Below are positions 17,138 through 24,942 of a stretch of 64,000 nt of DNA, in pieces; positions within the stretch are counted from its first letter, which is position 1; each line of letters opens with the position of its first letter. The translations under genes and the position numbers were made by a program. Location: contig NZ_JBHUOR010000002.1 in the NCBI RefSeq assembly GCF_042686175.1, positions 1 through 64,000 of the forward strand. Reading direction: 5' to 3'. Origin of the DNA: Kurthia populi (GTDB taxonomy: Bacteria; Bacillota; Bacilli; Bacillales_A; Planococcaceae). The notes under the pieces are model-generated. The model ran no database searches and was not told where the DNA came from. It was given only the letters and a program-made list of their open reading frames with translations.

Positions 17138-17177
17138 AAGAGCGTTTAGAAGAAAAAGCATTTGGAGGCGAACAAAT

Positions 17178-18167
17178 ATGGCATCAGTCAAGGCAGCAAT
17201 CTTAGGTTTCGGTACGGTTGGACAAGGCATTTACAACATCGTTCATGAACGTCGTGAGCATTTCAAACAAACGTTAGGCGTAGAAATTGAAGTCGCAAAA
17301 ATTTTAGTGCGTGACGCATCAAAAGTACGTGAAGGTATTGATTCTTCACTATTTACAGAGTCATTTGACGATATTTTAGCGATTCCAGATTTAGAGGTCG
17401 TGTTTGAAGGTATTGTAGGTGAGGACCCAGCGTATGGTTACTTAGATCAAGCGATTGAAAAGGGATGTCACGTTATCACAGCGAATAAAGTGATGTTTGC
17501 ACGATACGGTCAAGAACTACAATTAAAGGCCAAGAAAAAAGGTGTACAAGTAGGCTACGAGGCAACGACGGCGGGCGGCGTGCCTGTTATTAAAACAATG
17601 CAAAACCTACTACGCGTCAATGAAGTAAAACAAGTGCAAGGCATTTTAAATGGCACGTCAAACTATATCCTAACGCAAATGCGCGCAGAGGAATTACCGT
17701 TTGATGTCGCACTAAAGGCCGCACAAGATTTAGGCTATGCGGAAGCTGATCCACATAATGACGTGTCGGGTGAGGATGCATTCCGTAAGCTCATGATTCT
17801 TTGTGCACTAGCATTTGGTGAGCAGCCTGATTGGAATAAAGTAGAGGTTGTAGGTATTGATGGTATTTCATCTGAACAGATAGAAGAGGCAAAAGCACAA
17901 GGATTACGCTATCGCCACGTAGCAGATGCGTATCGCGACGAGGCAACGGGTGAAATTATTGCTAAAGTAGGACCACAGCTTGTTGGAGCGGATCATCCGC
18001 TATATGCAATTGATGACGTCAATAATGCGGTAACCCTTGATACAAACTATATTGGCACATTAACAATGGTTGGACCGGGTGCAGGTATGTATCCAACAGC
18101 TAGTGTCATGATGGAAGATTATGCAGATATGTTAGCGAAGCCTGAAAAAGCAGTATCTTTAGCTTAA
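17178..18167 (+). CDS. hom: Homoserine dehydrogenase, short form without ACT domain
   Basis: A 329-residue NAD(P)-dependent enzyme that reduces aspartate semialdehyde to homoserine. The Rossmann motif GFGTVGQG is at 10-17; catalytic-domain segments HVITANKVMFARYG, EATTAGGVPVIK, ILNGTSNYIL and AEADPHNDVSGEDAFRK are intact. Usual Bacillus enzymes are about 430 residues with a C-terminal ACT domain for threonine feedback; this one stops before it. The start ATG at 17178 has GGAGG at 17164-17168; the longer frame to 17034 lacks a site. Being downstream of S-box metY, it probably serves methionine synthesis under SAM rather than threonine control. Confidence 0.9.
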   Translation: MASVKAAILGFGTVGQGIYNIVHERREHFKQTLGVEIEVAKILVRDASKVREGIDSSLFTESFDDILAIPDLEVVFEGIVGEDPAYGYLDQAIEKGCHVITANKVMFARYGQELQLKAKKKGVQVGYEATTAGGVPVIKTMQNLLRVNEVKQVQGILNGTSNYILTQMRAEELPFDVALKAAQDLGYAEADPHNDVSGEDAFRKLMILCALAFGEQPDWNKVEVVGIDGISSEQIEEAKAQGLRYRHVADAYRDEATGEIIAKVGPQLVGADHPLYAIDDVNNAVTLDTNYIGTLTMVGPGAGMYPTASVMMEDYADMLAKPEKAVSLA

Positions 18168-18173
18168 TACAAT

Positions 18174-18223
18174 AAAAAAGCGTGTGAGAGGGTTTGTCGA
18201 ATTACCATCTCACATGCTTTTTT
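18174..18223. terminator. Bidirectional terminator between hom and the small HTH gene
   Basis: AAAAAAGCGTGTGAGA (18174-18189) pairs with TCTCACATGCTTTTTT (18208-18223), with a single G-T wobble. U tracts lie on both strands and the genes converge. Confidence 0.9.
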
Positions 18224-18452
18224 AATCTTCATCTTTAATATCAATGTCCTCTGGAATCGGCGTTGCCTTCCAAATGTCGATTTCATGTTTTAATTGTTCA
18301 AGTTGTTCAAAATACGTCGTGAATTGTTGGCTATTAATTAAAAATTGTTCGCCATCATAAACAGAACGAATACGACCATGCAGCACATAGCGTATGACTT
18401 GTGATTCTGACATATGAATATCTTTTGCCGTTTGTGCTACGGTTTTGTACAT
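18222..18452 (-). CDS. Small excisionase/MerR-type HTH protein
   Basis: A 76-residue protein. Residues 1-47 fit the excisionase-like HTH fold: TVAQTAKDIHMSESQVIRYV then GRIRSVYDGEQFLINSQQF, the usual helix-turn-helix plus wing. The C terminus is acidic (PEDIDIKDED). RBS AAGGTG precedes the ATG. No phage or integrase gene is adjacent, so it is more likely a small chromosomal DNA-binding protein than a phage excisionase. Target unknown. Confidence 0.7.
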   Translation of the reverse strand: MYKTVAQTAKDIHMSESQVIRYVLHGRIRSVYDGEQFLINSQQFTTYFEQLEQLKHEIDIWKATPIPEDIDIKDED

Positions 18453-18640
18453 ATGTGTGCACCTTCTTTTTTATGAGCCATTATAACGAAAAATGAAAAG
18501 GCTTGCATTAGATCTTTTATAACGTGTTTTTTACAAATGACAATGGATTTAATGTTAACGTAAGCGTTTTGTCATATAACTGAAATTTTAATCCCGTATA
18601 CTAGCAGTAAGTAAAAAACGTACGGGAGGGTCCGCTATTC

Positions 18641-18793
18641 ATGTCTATTAAATCACCGACAAAAGGTGCTTTAGTTGGTTCTGTATTTTCGCTCGTTTTG
18701 GCTGGTTTCAGTATGCTGTTTTGTTCGCAACAACTCTTTAATTTTACGTCACTACAACACGTTACAAACTTTGTGATGAACTTAATTCCATAA
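18641..18793 (+). CDS. 50-residue peptide with N-terminal charge and hydrophobic segment
   Basis: ATG at 18641 is preceded by GGGAGGG (18624-18630) at good distance; the frame ends at TAA 18791-18793. The peptide starts MSIKSPTKGALVGSV, has a hydrophobic span at about 10-27 (ALVGSVFSLVLAGFSMLF), then a hydrophilic tail ending FVMNLIP. It is either a single-span membrane peptide or an exported propeptide. It converges on the HTH-TPR regulator gene, and such regulators often have a small peptide gene next to them; a pairing is conjecture. Base composition and RBS support real translation. Confidence 0.6.
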   Translation: MSIKSPTKGALVGSVFSLVLAGFSMLFCSQQLFNFTSLQHVTNFVMNLIP

Positions 18794-18807
18794 GTAGAAC
18801 GATAAAG

Positions 18808-18834
18808 CGCTATTTTCAGTGGATAGAAATAGCG
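18808..18834 (+). other. 8-bp hairpin after the small peptide gene
   Basis: CGCTATTT (18808-18815) and AAATAGCG (18827-18834) form an exact stem 15 nt after the stop codon. It has no U tract; the real terminator comes 40 nt later. It may protect the 3' end. Confidence 0.4.
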
Positions 18835-18870
18835 GTCCGAATAAATGAGTAATGTGCTTTACTCAATTGA

Positions 18871-18911
18871 AAAAAACGACGCTGTGTGTTGATCGCAGTG
18901 TCGTTTTTTTT
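18871..18911. terminator. Bidirectional terminator at the peptide/regulator convergence
   Basis: AACGACGCTG (18875-18884) pairs with CAGTGTCGTT (18896-18905), flanked by A on the left and T on the right. It ends the peptide gene transcript and, in reverse, the regulator transcript whose stop codon is at 18913. Confidence 0.85.
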
Positions 18912-18912
18912 G

Positions 18913-20199
18913 TTATAGGTCTTGCCAAGCTTTGATAGCACGTACAGAAAAACTAGCCTCATTTGCTAAATGATAATAGCTAACAGCTTTTTTATAGTTT
19001 TCTAATGCTTCATACTTTTCAGCTAATACAAGCGCATATTTCTGAACGTTGCGATCGTCCTTGATGGCACTAAAATGCTGAATCGCGTTTTCTAAGCAAT
19101 ACGGTTTAAAATCATCCAGGTCATGAAGCATTGGATAAATATGAAAATGAAAGTGGTAGCTGCGCGCTTCATCTTCTAACCCATGTTTATTAATTAACGC
19201 AAGGCCATAATTACACCATTTTGTAATTTGTTCGGTTTGATTAACCTTTGAATATTCTTTTACTAGGGAATGAATTGTAATCAATTGCTTCATTGGGTCC
19301 TTTTTGTTTTTTAAGCTTTGGCGATAATAGTGAATTGCACGCTTAGACTCTTGCATACGAGCATATGTGTAGCCGATATTTTGCAGTAACTGACCATAAT
19401 GATGTTTTTTCGCGAGCTGCACAGCGTAGTCATAGCCGGTATTTAAAAATTTTAAGGCGTATTCATAGTTGCCGAATTGTAGATTGATTAAGCCCAGAAA
19501 ATTATAGGTCTTTAAAATCTGCTCATGTGCATGATTATTTAAGAAAATATCGAGCGCTTTTCGTGTACGAGAAAAGGCATTACCATGTTCGTACTGACGA
19601 AAATGAATTTGCCCTTCAAGTACTAGTAATGTGGCGTACTCTATTTCTTCAATCGTGTCTATATTCATCACTTTAAAGGCTTTAAAAACAGCTGATTTTG
19701 CTTCTTCAAATTTATTTTGCTTAAATAGAAACTTAGCATAAATCGCATGGTATAAAAAATTTTGATACGGTGTGAAGTTGTCTTTAATTGCTAAAAGTCC
19801 ATTAACGAGAGGCTGCACATTCTCGAGAGGCTCTTCTGCAATAATTGAAAAATAACATAAATATAAATTTGTTGTATAAAAGTTTTGTGGATTTTTTAAC
19901 GAAATTGGTGTGCTGTAAAACGTATTGTACGCAATACGTGCATGTTCTTTTGTTTGAATCGATAAAACAGCATGATAAGCTGTTTGAATATGATGCATAA
20001 AGGTCTGTTCATCTATTTCAAATAAGGAATCTTGAATATCAAGGCGTTTAAATAAAGCATTCTTGATTTCTTGTTTTGGAACGACATGATTTTTTTCGAT
20101 TTTACTAAGATAGGAAGTAGAACAAATCCCTTTTGCAAGCTGTTGTTGTGTCATATGGCGTTTGAGTCGTTGCAATTTGATTTTTTGCCCGATATTCAA
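18913..20199 (-). CDS. HTH-TPR regulator of the RRNPP type (NprR/PlcR-like)
   Basis: A 428-residue protein: an XRE helix-turn-helix at residues 1-62 (IGQKIKLQRLKRHMTQQQLA, then GICSTSYLSKIEKNHVVPKQ), then about eight TPR-like helical pairs to the end (for example EEAKSAVFKAFKVM, YEYALKFLNTGYDYA, SKRAIHYYRQSLK). Size and order match NprR (about 420 residues). Such proteins bind short imported signalling peptides through the TPR domain. No peptide gene follows on the same strand, but a 50-residue reading frame converges on it. Its targets are not visible here. Confidence 0.8.
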   Translation of the reverse strand: MNIGQKIKLQRLKRHMTQQQLAKGICSTSYLSKIEKNHVVPKQEIKNALFKRLDIQDSLFEIDEQTFMHHIQTAYHAVLSIQTKEHARIAYNTFYSTPISLKNPQNFYTTNLYLCYFSIIAEEPLENVQPLVNGLLAIKDNFTPYQNFLYHAIYAKFLFKQNKFEEAKSAVFKAFKVMNIDTIEEIEYATLLVLEGQIHFRQYEHGNAFSRTRKALDIFLNNHAHEQILKTYNFLGLINLQFGNYEYALKFLNTGYDYAVQLAKKHHYGQLLQNIGYTYARMQESKRAIHYYRQSLKNKKDPMKQLITIHSLVKEYSKVNQTEQITKWCNYGLALINKHGLEDEARSYHFHFHIYPMLHDLDDFKPYCLENAIQHFSAIKDDRNVQKYALVLAEKYEALENYKKAVSYYHLANEASFSVRAIKAWQDL

Positions 20200-20345
20200 A
20201 TGAAAACCCTTTCTATTTAAATTAGGATGTCCTTATAATAGCGAAAAATGGCGGTTTTTACTATTCGAAAACCTCATTTTTACAAAAAAACATCCTGTAA
20301 AAAATAGGATACGACTTTTTAGAGAAAATTAGGGTGCTGAAAAAT

Positions 20346-20374
20346 AAAAAAGCAGCCACAGGAGCAGCTACTTA
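20346..20374 (-). terminator. Intrinsic terminator of the lia operon
   Basis: On the minus strand AAGTAGC / GCTGCTT (7 pairs, one wobble) with a 10-nt loop, followed by TTTTTTATTTTT. The stem starts in the liaR stop codon. Confidence 0.65.
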
Positions 20375-21001
20375 ATTCACTAAATGATGTGAGAATGCAT
20401 ACACAACGGCTTGTGTACGGTCTTGCACCTCGAGTTTAGAGAGGATATTACTAACATGGGTTTTAACTGTTTTTAAGGCGATGAAGAGTTCATCGGCGAT
20501 TTCCTGATTTGTCATACCACGCGCCATTAATAACAGCACCTCAGATTCACGCTCTGTTAAATCTTCATGTAGTTCACGCTCAGGCTGACGCATACGCTGC
20601 ATCATTTTCGTTGTAACTTCCGGCTCTAATACCGACGTGCCATCAAATGTTTTTCGAATAGCGTCTGCGATACTTTTCGCGTTGGTCGTTTTTAAGATAT
20701 AACTAATCGCACCTGCTTCAAGTGCAGGGTATACTTTATCATCATCTAAAAAGCTTGTGACGACCATAATTTTCGCATCGGGCCATTGCTTAATAATTTC
20801 AGCCGTTGCCTCAGCGCCCGTCATAATGGGCATCACCATATCCATTAAAATAATATCAGGGCGAGTTTCGAGCGCCTTTTCAACAGCTTGCTTTCCATTT
20901 TCTGCCTCAGCGACAACTTCCATATCTGGCTGTGCTTGTAAGTAAGCGGACACGCCAATACGGACCATTTCATGATCATCGGCTAATAATACACGAATCA
21001 T
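20372..21001 (-). CDS. liaR: NarL/LuxR response regulator LiaR (VraR-like)
   Basis: A 209-residue cytosolic response regulator. The receiver domain (1-120) has the acidic pair in LLADDHE and phospho-acceptor D54 (ILMDMVMP); the LuxR-type HTH is at about 145-205 (LTERESEVLLLMARGMTNQEIADELFIALKTVKTHVSNIL). Its start ATG overlaps the liaS stop by 4 nt (ATGA). As last gene after liaI, liaH, liaF and liaS it should be the output of the cell-envelope stress system and activate the liaI promoter. Confidence 0.93.
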   Translation of the reverse strand: MIRVLLADDHEMVRIGVSAYLQAQPDMEVVAEAENGKQAVEKALETRPDIILMDMVMPIMTGAEATAEIIKQWPDAKIMVVTSFLDDDKVYPALEAGAISYILKTTNAKSIADAIRKTFDGTSVLEPEVTTKMMQRMRQPERELHEDLTERESEVLLLMARGMTNQEIADELFIALKTVKTHVSNILSKLEVQDRTQAVVYAFSHHLVN

Positions 21002-22020
21002 GTCGTTTCCTCCTGTTCGGTTGGGATTTGAACTTCGATAATCGTGCCTTGATTAGGGACAGAGACGATTTTACATGTCCCGCCAATTTCGATGGTGCGC
21101 TCCTCGATATTACGTAAGCCGTACGAGCCACCATGTGTGTCATCATCTAATTCAAAGCCGACACCATTATCTTGCACGCGTAAAATGACGCGTTTATTGC
21201 GTTCGACTAATAATAAATCAACCTCGCTTGCTTTTGAGTGTCGTAGTGTATTCGATAACGTTTCCTGCGCGATACGAAAGACATGGTCCTCAGCACCTTT
21301 TGGTAATGTTACTTCCTCGATGCGTTCATGAATCGTAAACAGTACCTTTTGACGTAATTCCATTAATAAATCGTTCATGCCTTCTGCAAGTGTTTTTCCT
21401 TTTAAGGCAGCAGGGCGTAAATGGAGCAGTAGGGCACGCATTTCGAGCTGTGCCTGCTGCACGATTTTTTCCGTTTGCTGTAGCTGCTTTGCAGAGGTTT
21501 CGTTTACATCAATGGTTTCATTAATTGCTGATAACAGCATCGAAGCGGCGAATAACTGCTGGGATACGGAGTCATGTAATTCACGTGCGAGGCGCTGACG
21601 TTCTTGAATAACTTGTTCCTCAATCATCGCTTCCTTCGCTTTCGCATCGTCATTAATTAAGCGTTGTAGACTTTTTTTCTGTGTCTGAATTAATTCTGCA
21701 AGCTCCACAATTTGTGCGGTTTGTTTGCGTGGTAATACACGTTTTTTCGGTAGTGCCGCGCTATTTCTTAGTAGCTGATCTAGCATTTGCCCGTACGTGT
21801 AATCACGCTGCTGCGTGAGTGAAATCGACCAGAATGAAATAAATAAGCTAAGGGCACTAAAGATGATGGCTAGCCATACAGCATACGATAGTTCTAAATA
21901 TTTCTTTTCGAGTAAAATAAGGAATCCTTGCGGCGTATGCCAAAAGAAAAAGCCAATGAGTACAAAGGTTACTGTAAATAATAGAAGAAACGCGATAAAG
22001 CGCATAATGAGTTTTGTCAT
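20998..22020 (-). CDS. liaS: Histidine kinase LiaS
   Basis: A 340-residue sensor kinase of the HisKA_3 type. Two membrane helices near the N terminus (about 7-28 and 43-63) enclose a very short extracytoplasmic loop, the intramembrane-sensing layout. The phospho-acceptor His is in QRLARELHDSVSQQLFAAS, and the ATP-binding N and G boxes read RIAQETLSNTLRHSKA and VQDNGVGFELDDDTHGGSYGLRNI. It overlaps both liaF and liaR by 4 nt, so the three are translationally coupled. Confidence 0.93.
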   Translation of the reverse strand: MTKLIMRFIAFLLLFTVTFVLIGFFFWHTPQGFLILLEKKYLELSYAVWLAIIFSALSLFISFWSISLTQQRDYTYGQMLDQLLRNSAALPKKRVLPRKQTAQIVELAELIQTQKKSLQRLINDDAKAKEAMIEEQVIQERQRLARELHDSVSQQLFAASMLLSAINETIDVNETSAKQLQQTEKIVQQAQLEMRALLLHLRPAALKGKTLAEGMNDLLMELRQKVLFTIHERIEEVTLPKGAEDHVFRIAQETLSNTLRHSKASEVDLLLVERNKRVILRVQDNGVGFELDDDTHGGSYGLRNIEERTIEIGGTCKIVSVPNQGTIIEVQIPTEQEETT

Positions 22021-22697
22021 TTTCGTACAACCTCCAAGTCGCCAAGGAATGTTGAAACGGTAATAATTAATTGCTGCGGTGTATCGATTTTAGCCCCGTC
22101 TTGTAGCATAATCGATTCATTAAATAATCGATTGTATTGATTGTCAAAGGCATGAACTTCACCAAATAATGTGTTGAAATGAATGCGTACAGGAATTTCA
22201 TACGGCACGTAGACGGTTGTTTTACCAAAGCCTTGGCGCACATTAATAAGTGACGTATCCTTCGGTAAAATCGTAGAAGTCGTATCAATAATAATATCGC
22301 CTGCCGCATTTTGAATGTGCACATCACGCCATTCATATGATTCCATTGTATTCATTGAATCAAATGCGATAACAGGATTACTCTGCGTATTTGCCGCGCC
22401 TTTATAGCTTGAAAAATCAAACTCTACTGGCTCTTTACGCATCATTTTAAAGATGACGTATCCTAAAATGGCGAGGACGATAAGACGCATGCTCCACATG
22501 GATATAAGTACGAGCACAATAATACCAGCGCTAATCCAAAAAATCGTGCGTTTCTTTTTCTTCATCGCAAAAATCACGCCAAGTACGCCAAAGAATGCGA
22601 AGAAAATATTGCCATTCCCAAATAAAAATCCTTCTACAAACATCAGCATGAGTGCAACAAGAAAGAAAATCGTAAATGTATTTGTGCGCTGTGTCAT
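22017..22697 (-). CDS. liaF: LiaF, membrane inhibitor of LiaRS
   Basis: A 226-residue protein with about four N-terminal helices (to about 105) and a cytosolic C-terminal beta-rich domain (DIIIDTTSTILPKDTSLINV, then GFGKTTVYVPYEIPV and ending TFLGDLEVVRK) characteristic of LiaF/VraT-type proteins. In relatives LiaF keeps LiaS off in the absence of envelope stress. The ATG at 22695-22697 has AAGGAGGGGA at 22704-22713; the longer frame to 22748 is rejected. Confidence 0.9.
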   Translation of the reverse strand: MTQRTNTFTIFFLVALMLMFVEGFLFGNGNIFFAFFGVLGVIFAMKKKKRTIFWISAGIIVLVLISMWSMRLIVLAILGYVIFKMMRKEPVEFDFSSYKGAANTQSNPVIAFDSMNTMESYEWRDVHIQNAAGDIIIDTTSTILPKDTSLINVRQGFGKTTVYVPYEIPVRIHFNTLFGEVHAFDNQYNRLFNESIMLQDGAKIDTPQQLIITVSTFLGDLEVVRK

Positions 22698-22728
22698 CGT
22701 AAGGTCCCCTCCTTTTTTATGTATAGTA

Positions 22729-22768
22729 GAAAGCAGAAAAACGCGCAATTGCGCGACTTCCTGCTTTC
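22729..22768. promoter_or_regulatory. Nested perfect hairpin between liaH and liaF
   Basis: Outer arms GAAAGCAG (22729-22736) and CTGCTTTC (22761-22768) enclose the self-complementary core CGCGCAATTGCGCG (22742-22755). There is no long U tract, so it should act as a partial terminator or an RNA-processing/stability site, raising liaI-liaH mRNA over liaF-liaS-liaR mRNA. Such a split is known for the Bacillus subtilis lia operon; here it is inferred. Confidence 0.65.
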
Positions 22769-22781
22769 AAGTGTATAATAT

Positions 22782-23417
22782 TTATTCGCCTTTTTCCAAT
22801 GTTGGTAATTGTTTTGGTGCTTCATGTTGAAGGGCATTTAGGCGCGCTTCTAATGAGCTTGTTGGATCGACTACCTGTGTAGGTGATTGTAAGTTGTCGA
22901 TGTAGTAACGCATGTCATCTACTGTTGACACATGTTTCTGTGTTTCAGGATTTAACATCGCGTCCATATGGTAATTTGCGCGGACATTATTTTCATACCC
23001 CATTAACTGAAGCTGACGAATTTTCATATCCTCGATTTTATGCTTCATTTGCTCATGTTTTTGTTCAAGCACAATCAATTCATTTGTTGTGTTATGGATT
23101 GATTGAGACAGTAATTGCACACGGCTTGTGTAGACAGCTTGCTCTGTTTCTGCGAATGCGATTAAGTCCTGTTCACCAGCCTGTTTTGCAAGTTGTAGTT
23201 GTTCTTCACGCTTTGCTAAGATTTCCTGTGCCTCTGTAAGCTGTGTTTCTAAATGCTGCTTAAGTGATACTTGGCGTTCTAAATATTTTTTCGTATCATT
23301 CGTTTGTGCTTCTGCTTCGTTAATATATTGATTCAAACGCGCTAATGGATTTTCAGGTGATGCTTCAACTTTGAAATCCGACTCAATCGCGTATTTTAAA
23401 CGTTGTAATAAATTCAT
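22782..23417 (-). CDS. liaH: PspA/IM30-family envelope-stress protein LiaH
   Basis: A 211-residue, almost entirely coiled-coil protein (about residues 20-165, for example KYLERQVSLKQHLETQLTEA), which fits the ESCRT-III-like PspA/LiaH fold that coats damaged membrane. N terminus MNLLQRLKYAIESDFKVEAS lacks a strong amphipathic start as in PspA but fits LiaH. RBS AGGGGGACT precedes the ATG. Follows liaI by 21 bp and is the main stress effector of the operon. Confidence 0.88.
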   Translation of the reverse strand: MNLLQRLKYAIESDFKVEASPENPLARLNQYINEAEAQTNDTKKYLERQVSLKQHLETQLTEAQEILAKREEQLQLAKQAGEQDLIAFAETEQAVYTSRVQLLSQSIHNTTNELIVLEQKHEQMKHKIEDMKIRQLQLMGYENNVRANYHMDAMLNPETQKHVSTVDDMRYYIDNLQSPTQVVDPTSSLEARLNALQHEAPKQLPTLEKGE

Positions 23418-23438
23418 TGTGAGTCCCCCTCATAATCA

Positions 23439-23798
23439 TTATTTTGTTAAGTTGTTCCATTCTTTTTCAAAGTTTTGGAATGGGTCATTTGCGTTTGTTT
23501 TTGTGGCTTTTGGTGCTGATTTTTTGCTACCCCAATCGCCTTTTTTATAGACGTAGACAAGTAATGCAATAGCGACTAAGCCAAGTAATCCTGGGAAGTT
23601 TGCGATAGTTGATAATGCACCAGCAATAGCTACTAGAGCCCATACGACTTTTGAGAAAGTAGTATCTGATTTAATATAGAAGTGAATTCCTGCGTAAGCG
23701 ATGGCTGCTGAAAACAAGAGTCCTCCAAGCGGGCCAAGCATTCCTAAAATTGTGATCCCGGCAATGATTCCGAGAAGAGCTAAACCAAATTTTTTCAT
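23439..23798 (-). CDS. liaI: LiaI-like small membrane protein
   Basis: About 119 residues with three hydrophobic segments (about 3-33, 46-60 and 63-83) and a basic, proline-poor cytosolic tail ending NDPFQNFEKEWNNLTK. It occupies the liaI position, first in the operon, and probably anchors LiaH to the membrane. It is longer than the classic two-helix LiaI. The second ATG (23796-23798) is 9 nt from AGGAGG, the first only 3 nt. Confidence 0.75.
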   Translation of the reverse strand: MKKFGLALLGIIAGITILGMLGPLGGLLFSAAIAYAGIHFYIKSDTTFSKVVWALVAIAGALSTIANFPGLLGLVAIALLVYVYKKGDWGSKKSAPKATKTNANDPFQNFEKEWNNLTK

Positions 23799-23830
23799 GT
23801 TCATGTGCCTCCTTCGTTATTTGTATCTTT

Positions 23831-23859
23831 ATCATACGTGGATTTCTATTGTTTCTTAA
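23831..23859 (-). promoter_or_regulatory. Likely liaI promoter
   Basis: On the minus strand -35 TTAAGA (23854-23859), a 17-nt spacer and -10 TATGAT (23831-23836). The weak -35 suits an activator-dependent promoter; DNA just upstream (23870-23915) has AGCC-rich repeats that could be LiaR half sites, but I cannot define them. Confidence 0.5.
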
Positions 23860-24000
23860 CGGTCTACAAATGGATTTTCATCTAGGTCTAGAGGCTGAGT
23901 TTGGCTAAGACAGGTGTTTTTTTACATAATCGTAAAAGAAATCTGCTATGAAGTTGTGTTATGATAATCCCACATTCTATGGATAGAAAAAGGAGACATT

Positions 24001-24828
24001 ATGGAGTTTATTGAATTTTTAAAAGCGCTCATCCTTGGCTTCGTTGAAGGGATGACAGAGTTTGCGCCTGTATCATCTACAGGGCATATGATTATTGTGG
24101 ATGATATGTGGTTAAAAACGAGTGAGTTTTTAGGCGACTCATCTGCCAACACATTTAAAATTGTCATTCAGCTCGGCTCGATTTTGGCCGTTGTTGTCGT
24201 GATGTGGAAACGTATCTTAAGTTTGATTGGCTTGTATCATATTGAAGGACAAACCAAATCCAATCATTTCAATTTGATTCACGTCTTAATCGGGATTATT
24301 CCTGCAGGCGTTTTAGGTTTATTATTCGAAGATTTCATCGATGAGCATTTGTTTAGCATCGAAACGGTTATCATTGGCTTACTTGTCGGTGCATTTTTAA
24401 TGATTGCAGCGGATAAGCTAGGACCGAAAGTGCCACGCATTACATCACTGGACCAGCTGAGCTATAAAAATGCCTTCTTTATTGGTCTTGTACAATGTCT
24501 ATCATTATGGCCAGGCTTTTCACGTTCAGGTTCAACGATTTCTGGTGGTGTACTATTTGGCTTAAATCACAAAACAGCCGCAGACTTCACTTTTATTATG
24601 GCGGTGCCAATTATGGCGGGTGCGAGTGGTCTATCACTTATCAAGCACTGGAACGAAATTAATCCAGCTGATATGGGCTTTTATACAGTCGGTTTTATTA
24701 GTGCCTTCATATTTGCGTTATTATCAATCAAATTCTTCCTGAAATTGATTGACCGCGTTAAACTTGTGCCGTTTGCCATCTACCGTATTGTGGTGGCGAT
24801 TATTTTAGCGATTATTGTTTTCTTATAA
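24001..24828 (+). CDS. uppP: Undecaprenyl-diphosphatase UppP (BacA family)
   Basis: A 275-residue polytopic membrane enzyme that dephosphorylates undecaprenyl pyrophosphate to recycle the lipid carrier of cell-wall synthesis; overexpression gives bacitracin resistance in many bacteria. The catalytic motif reads EGMTEFAPVSSTGH (residues 16-29) and the second motif LWPGFSRSGSTISGG is intact. AAAGGAG precedes the ATG. It is divergent from liaI, so the two envelope-stress functions share an intergenic region. Confidence 0.93.
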   Translation: MEFIEFLKALILGFVEGMTEFAPVSSTGHMIIVDDMWLKTSEFLGDSSANTFKIVIQLGSILAVVVVMWKRILSLIGLYHIEGQTKSNHFNLIHVLIGIIPAGVLGLLFEDFIDEHLFSIETVIIGLLVGAFLMIAADKLGPKVPRITSLDQLSYKNAFFIGLVQCLSLWPGFSRSGSTISGGVLFGLNHKTAADFTFIMAVPIMAGASGLSLIKHWNEINPADMGFYTVGFISAFIFALLSIKFFLKLIDRVKLVPFAIYRIVVAIILAIIVFL

Positions 24829-24845
24829 TAGAAGAAACTACAAAG

Positions 24846-24872
24846 AGGTTCGGATGTCCGAACCTTTTTTTT
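24846..24872 (+). terminator. Terminator of uppP
   Basis: AGGTTCGGA (24846-24854) and TCCGAACCT (24857-24865) form a tight perfect hairpin followed by eight T. Confidence 0.92.
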
Positions 24873-24880
24873 ATGCTTTT

Positions 24881-24913
24881 TCTCATCGTGTTCTAAGAAA
24901 TACCTGTTAAAAT
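24881..24913 (+). promoter_or_regulatory. Possible self-control site upstream of the OmpR/HK pair
   Basis: TTTTCTCATC (24877-24886 onward) followed after 3 nt by TTCTAA repeats the first part of the box array found before the PepSY genes at 27470 and 28136. TAAAAT (24908-24913) could be the -10. This suggests the response regulator also acts on its own operon. Confidence 0.4.
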
Positions 24914-24942
24914 GAAGAAAAAACACAAGGGGTCGTGAGTCG

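Noticed and set aside
16942..17177. A second riboswitch in the metY-hom gap
   Set aside because: The segment lacks S-box, T-box or other known aptamer motifs and has no terminator; only a small hairpin is present.
18222..18452. Excisionase gene as the mark of a prophage or integrative element
   Set aside because: No integrase, phage genes, tRNA target or attachment repeats flank it; the neighbours are core genes.
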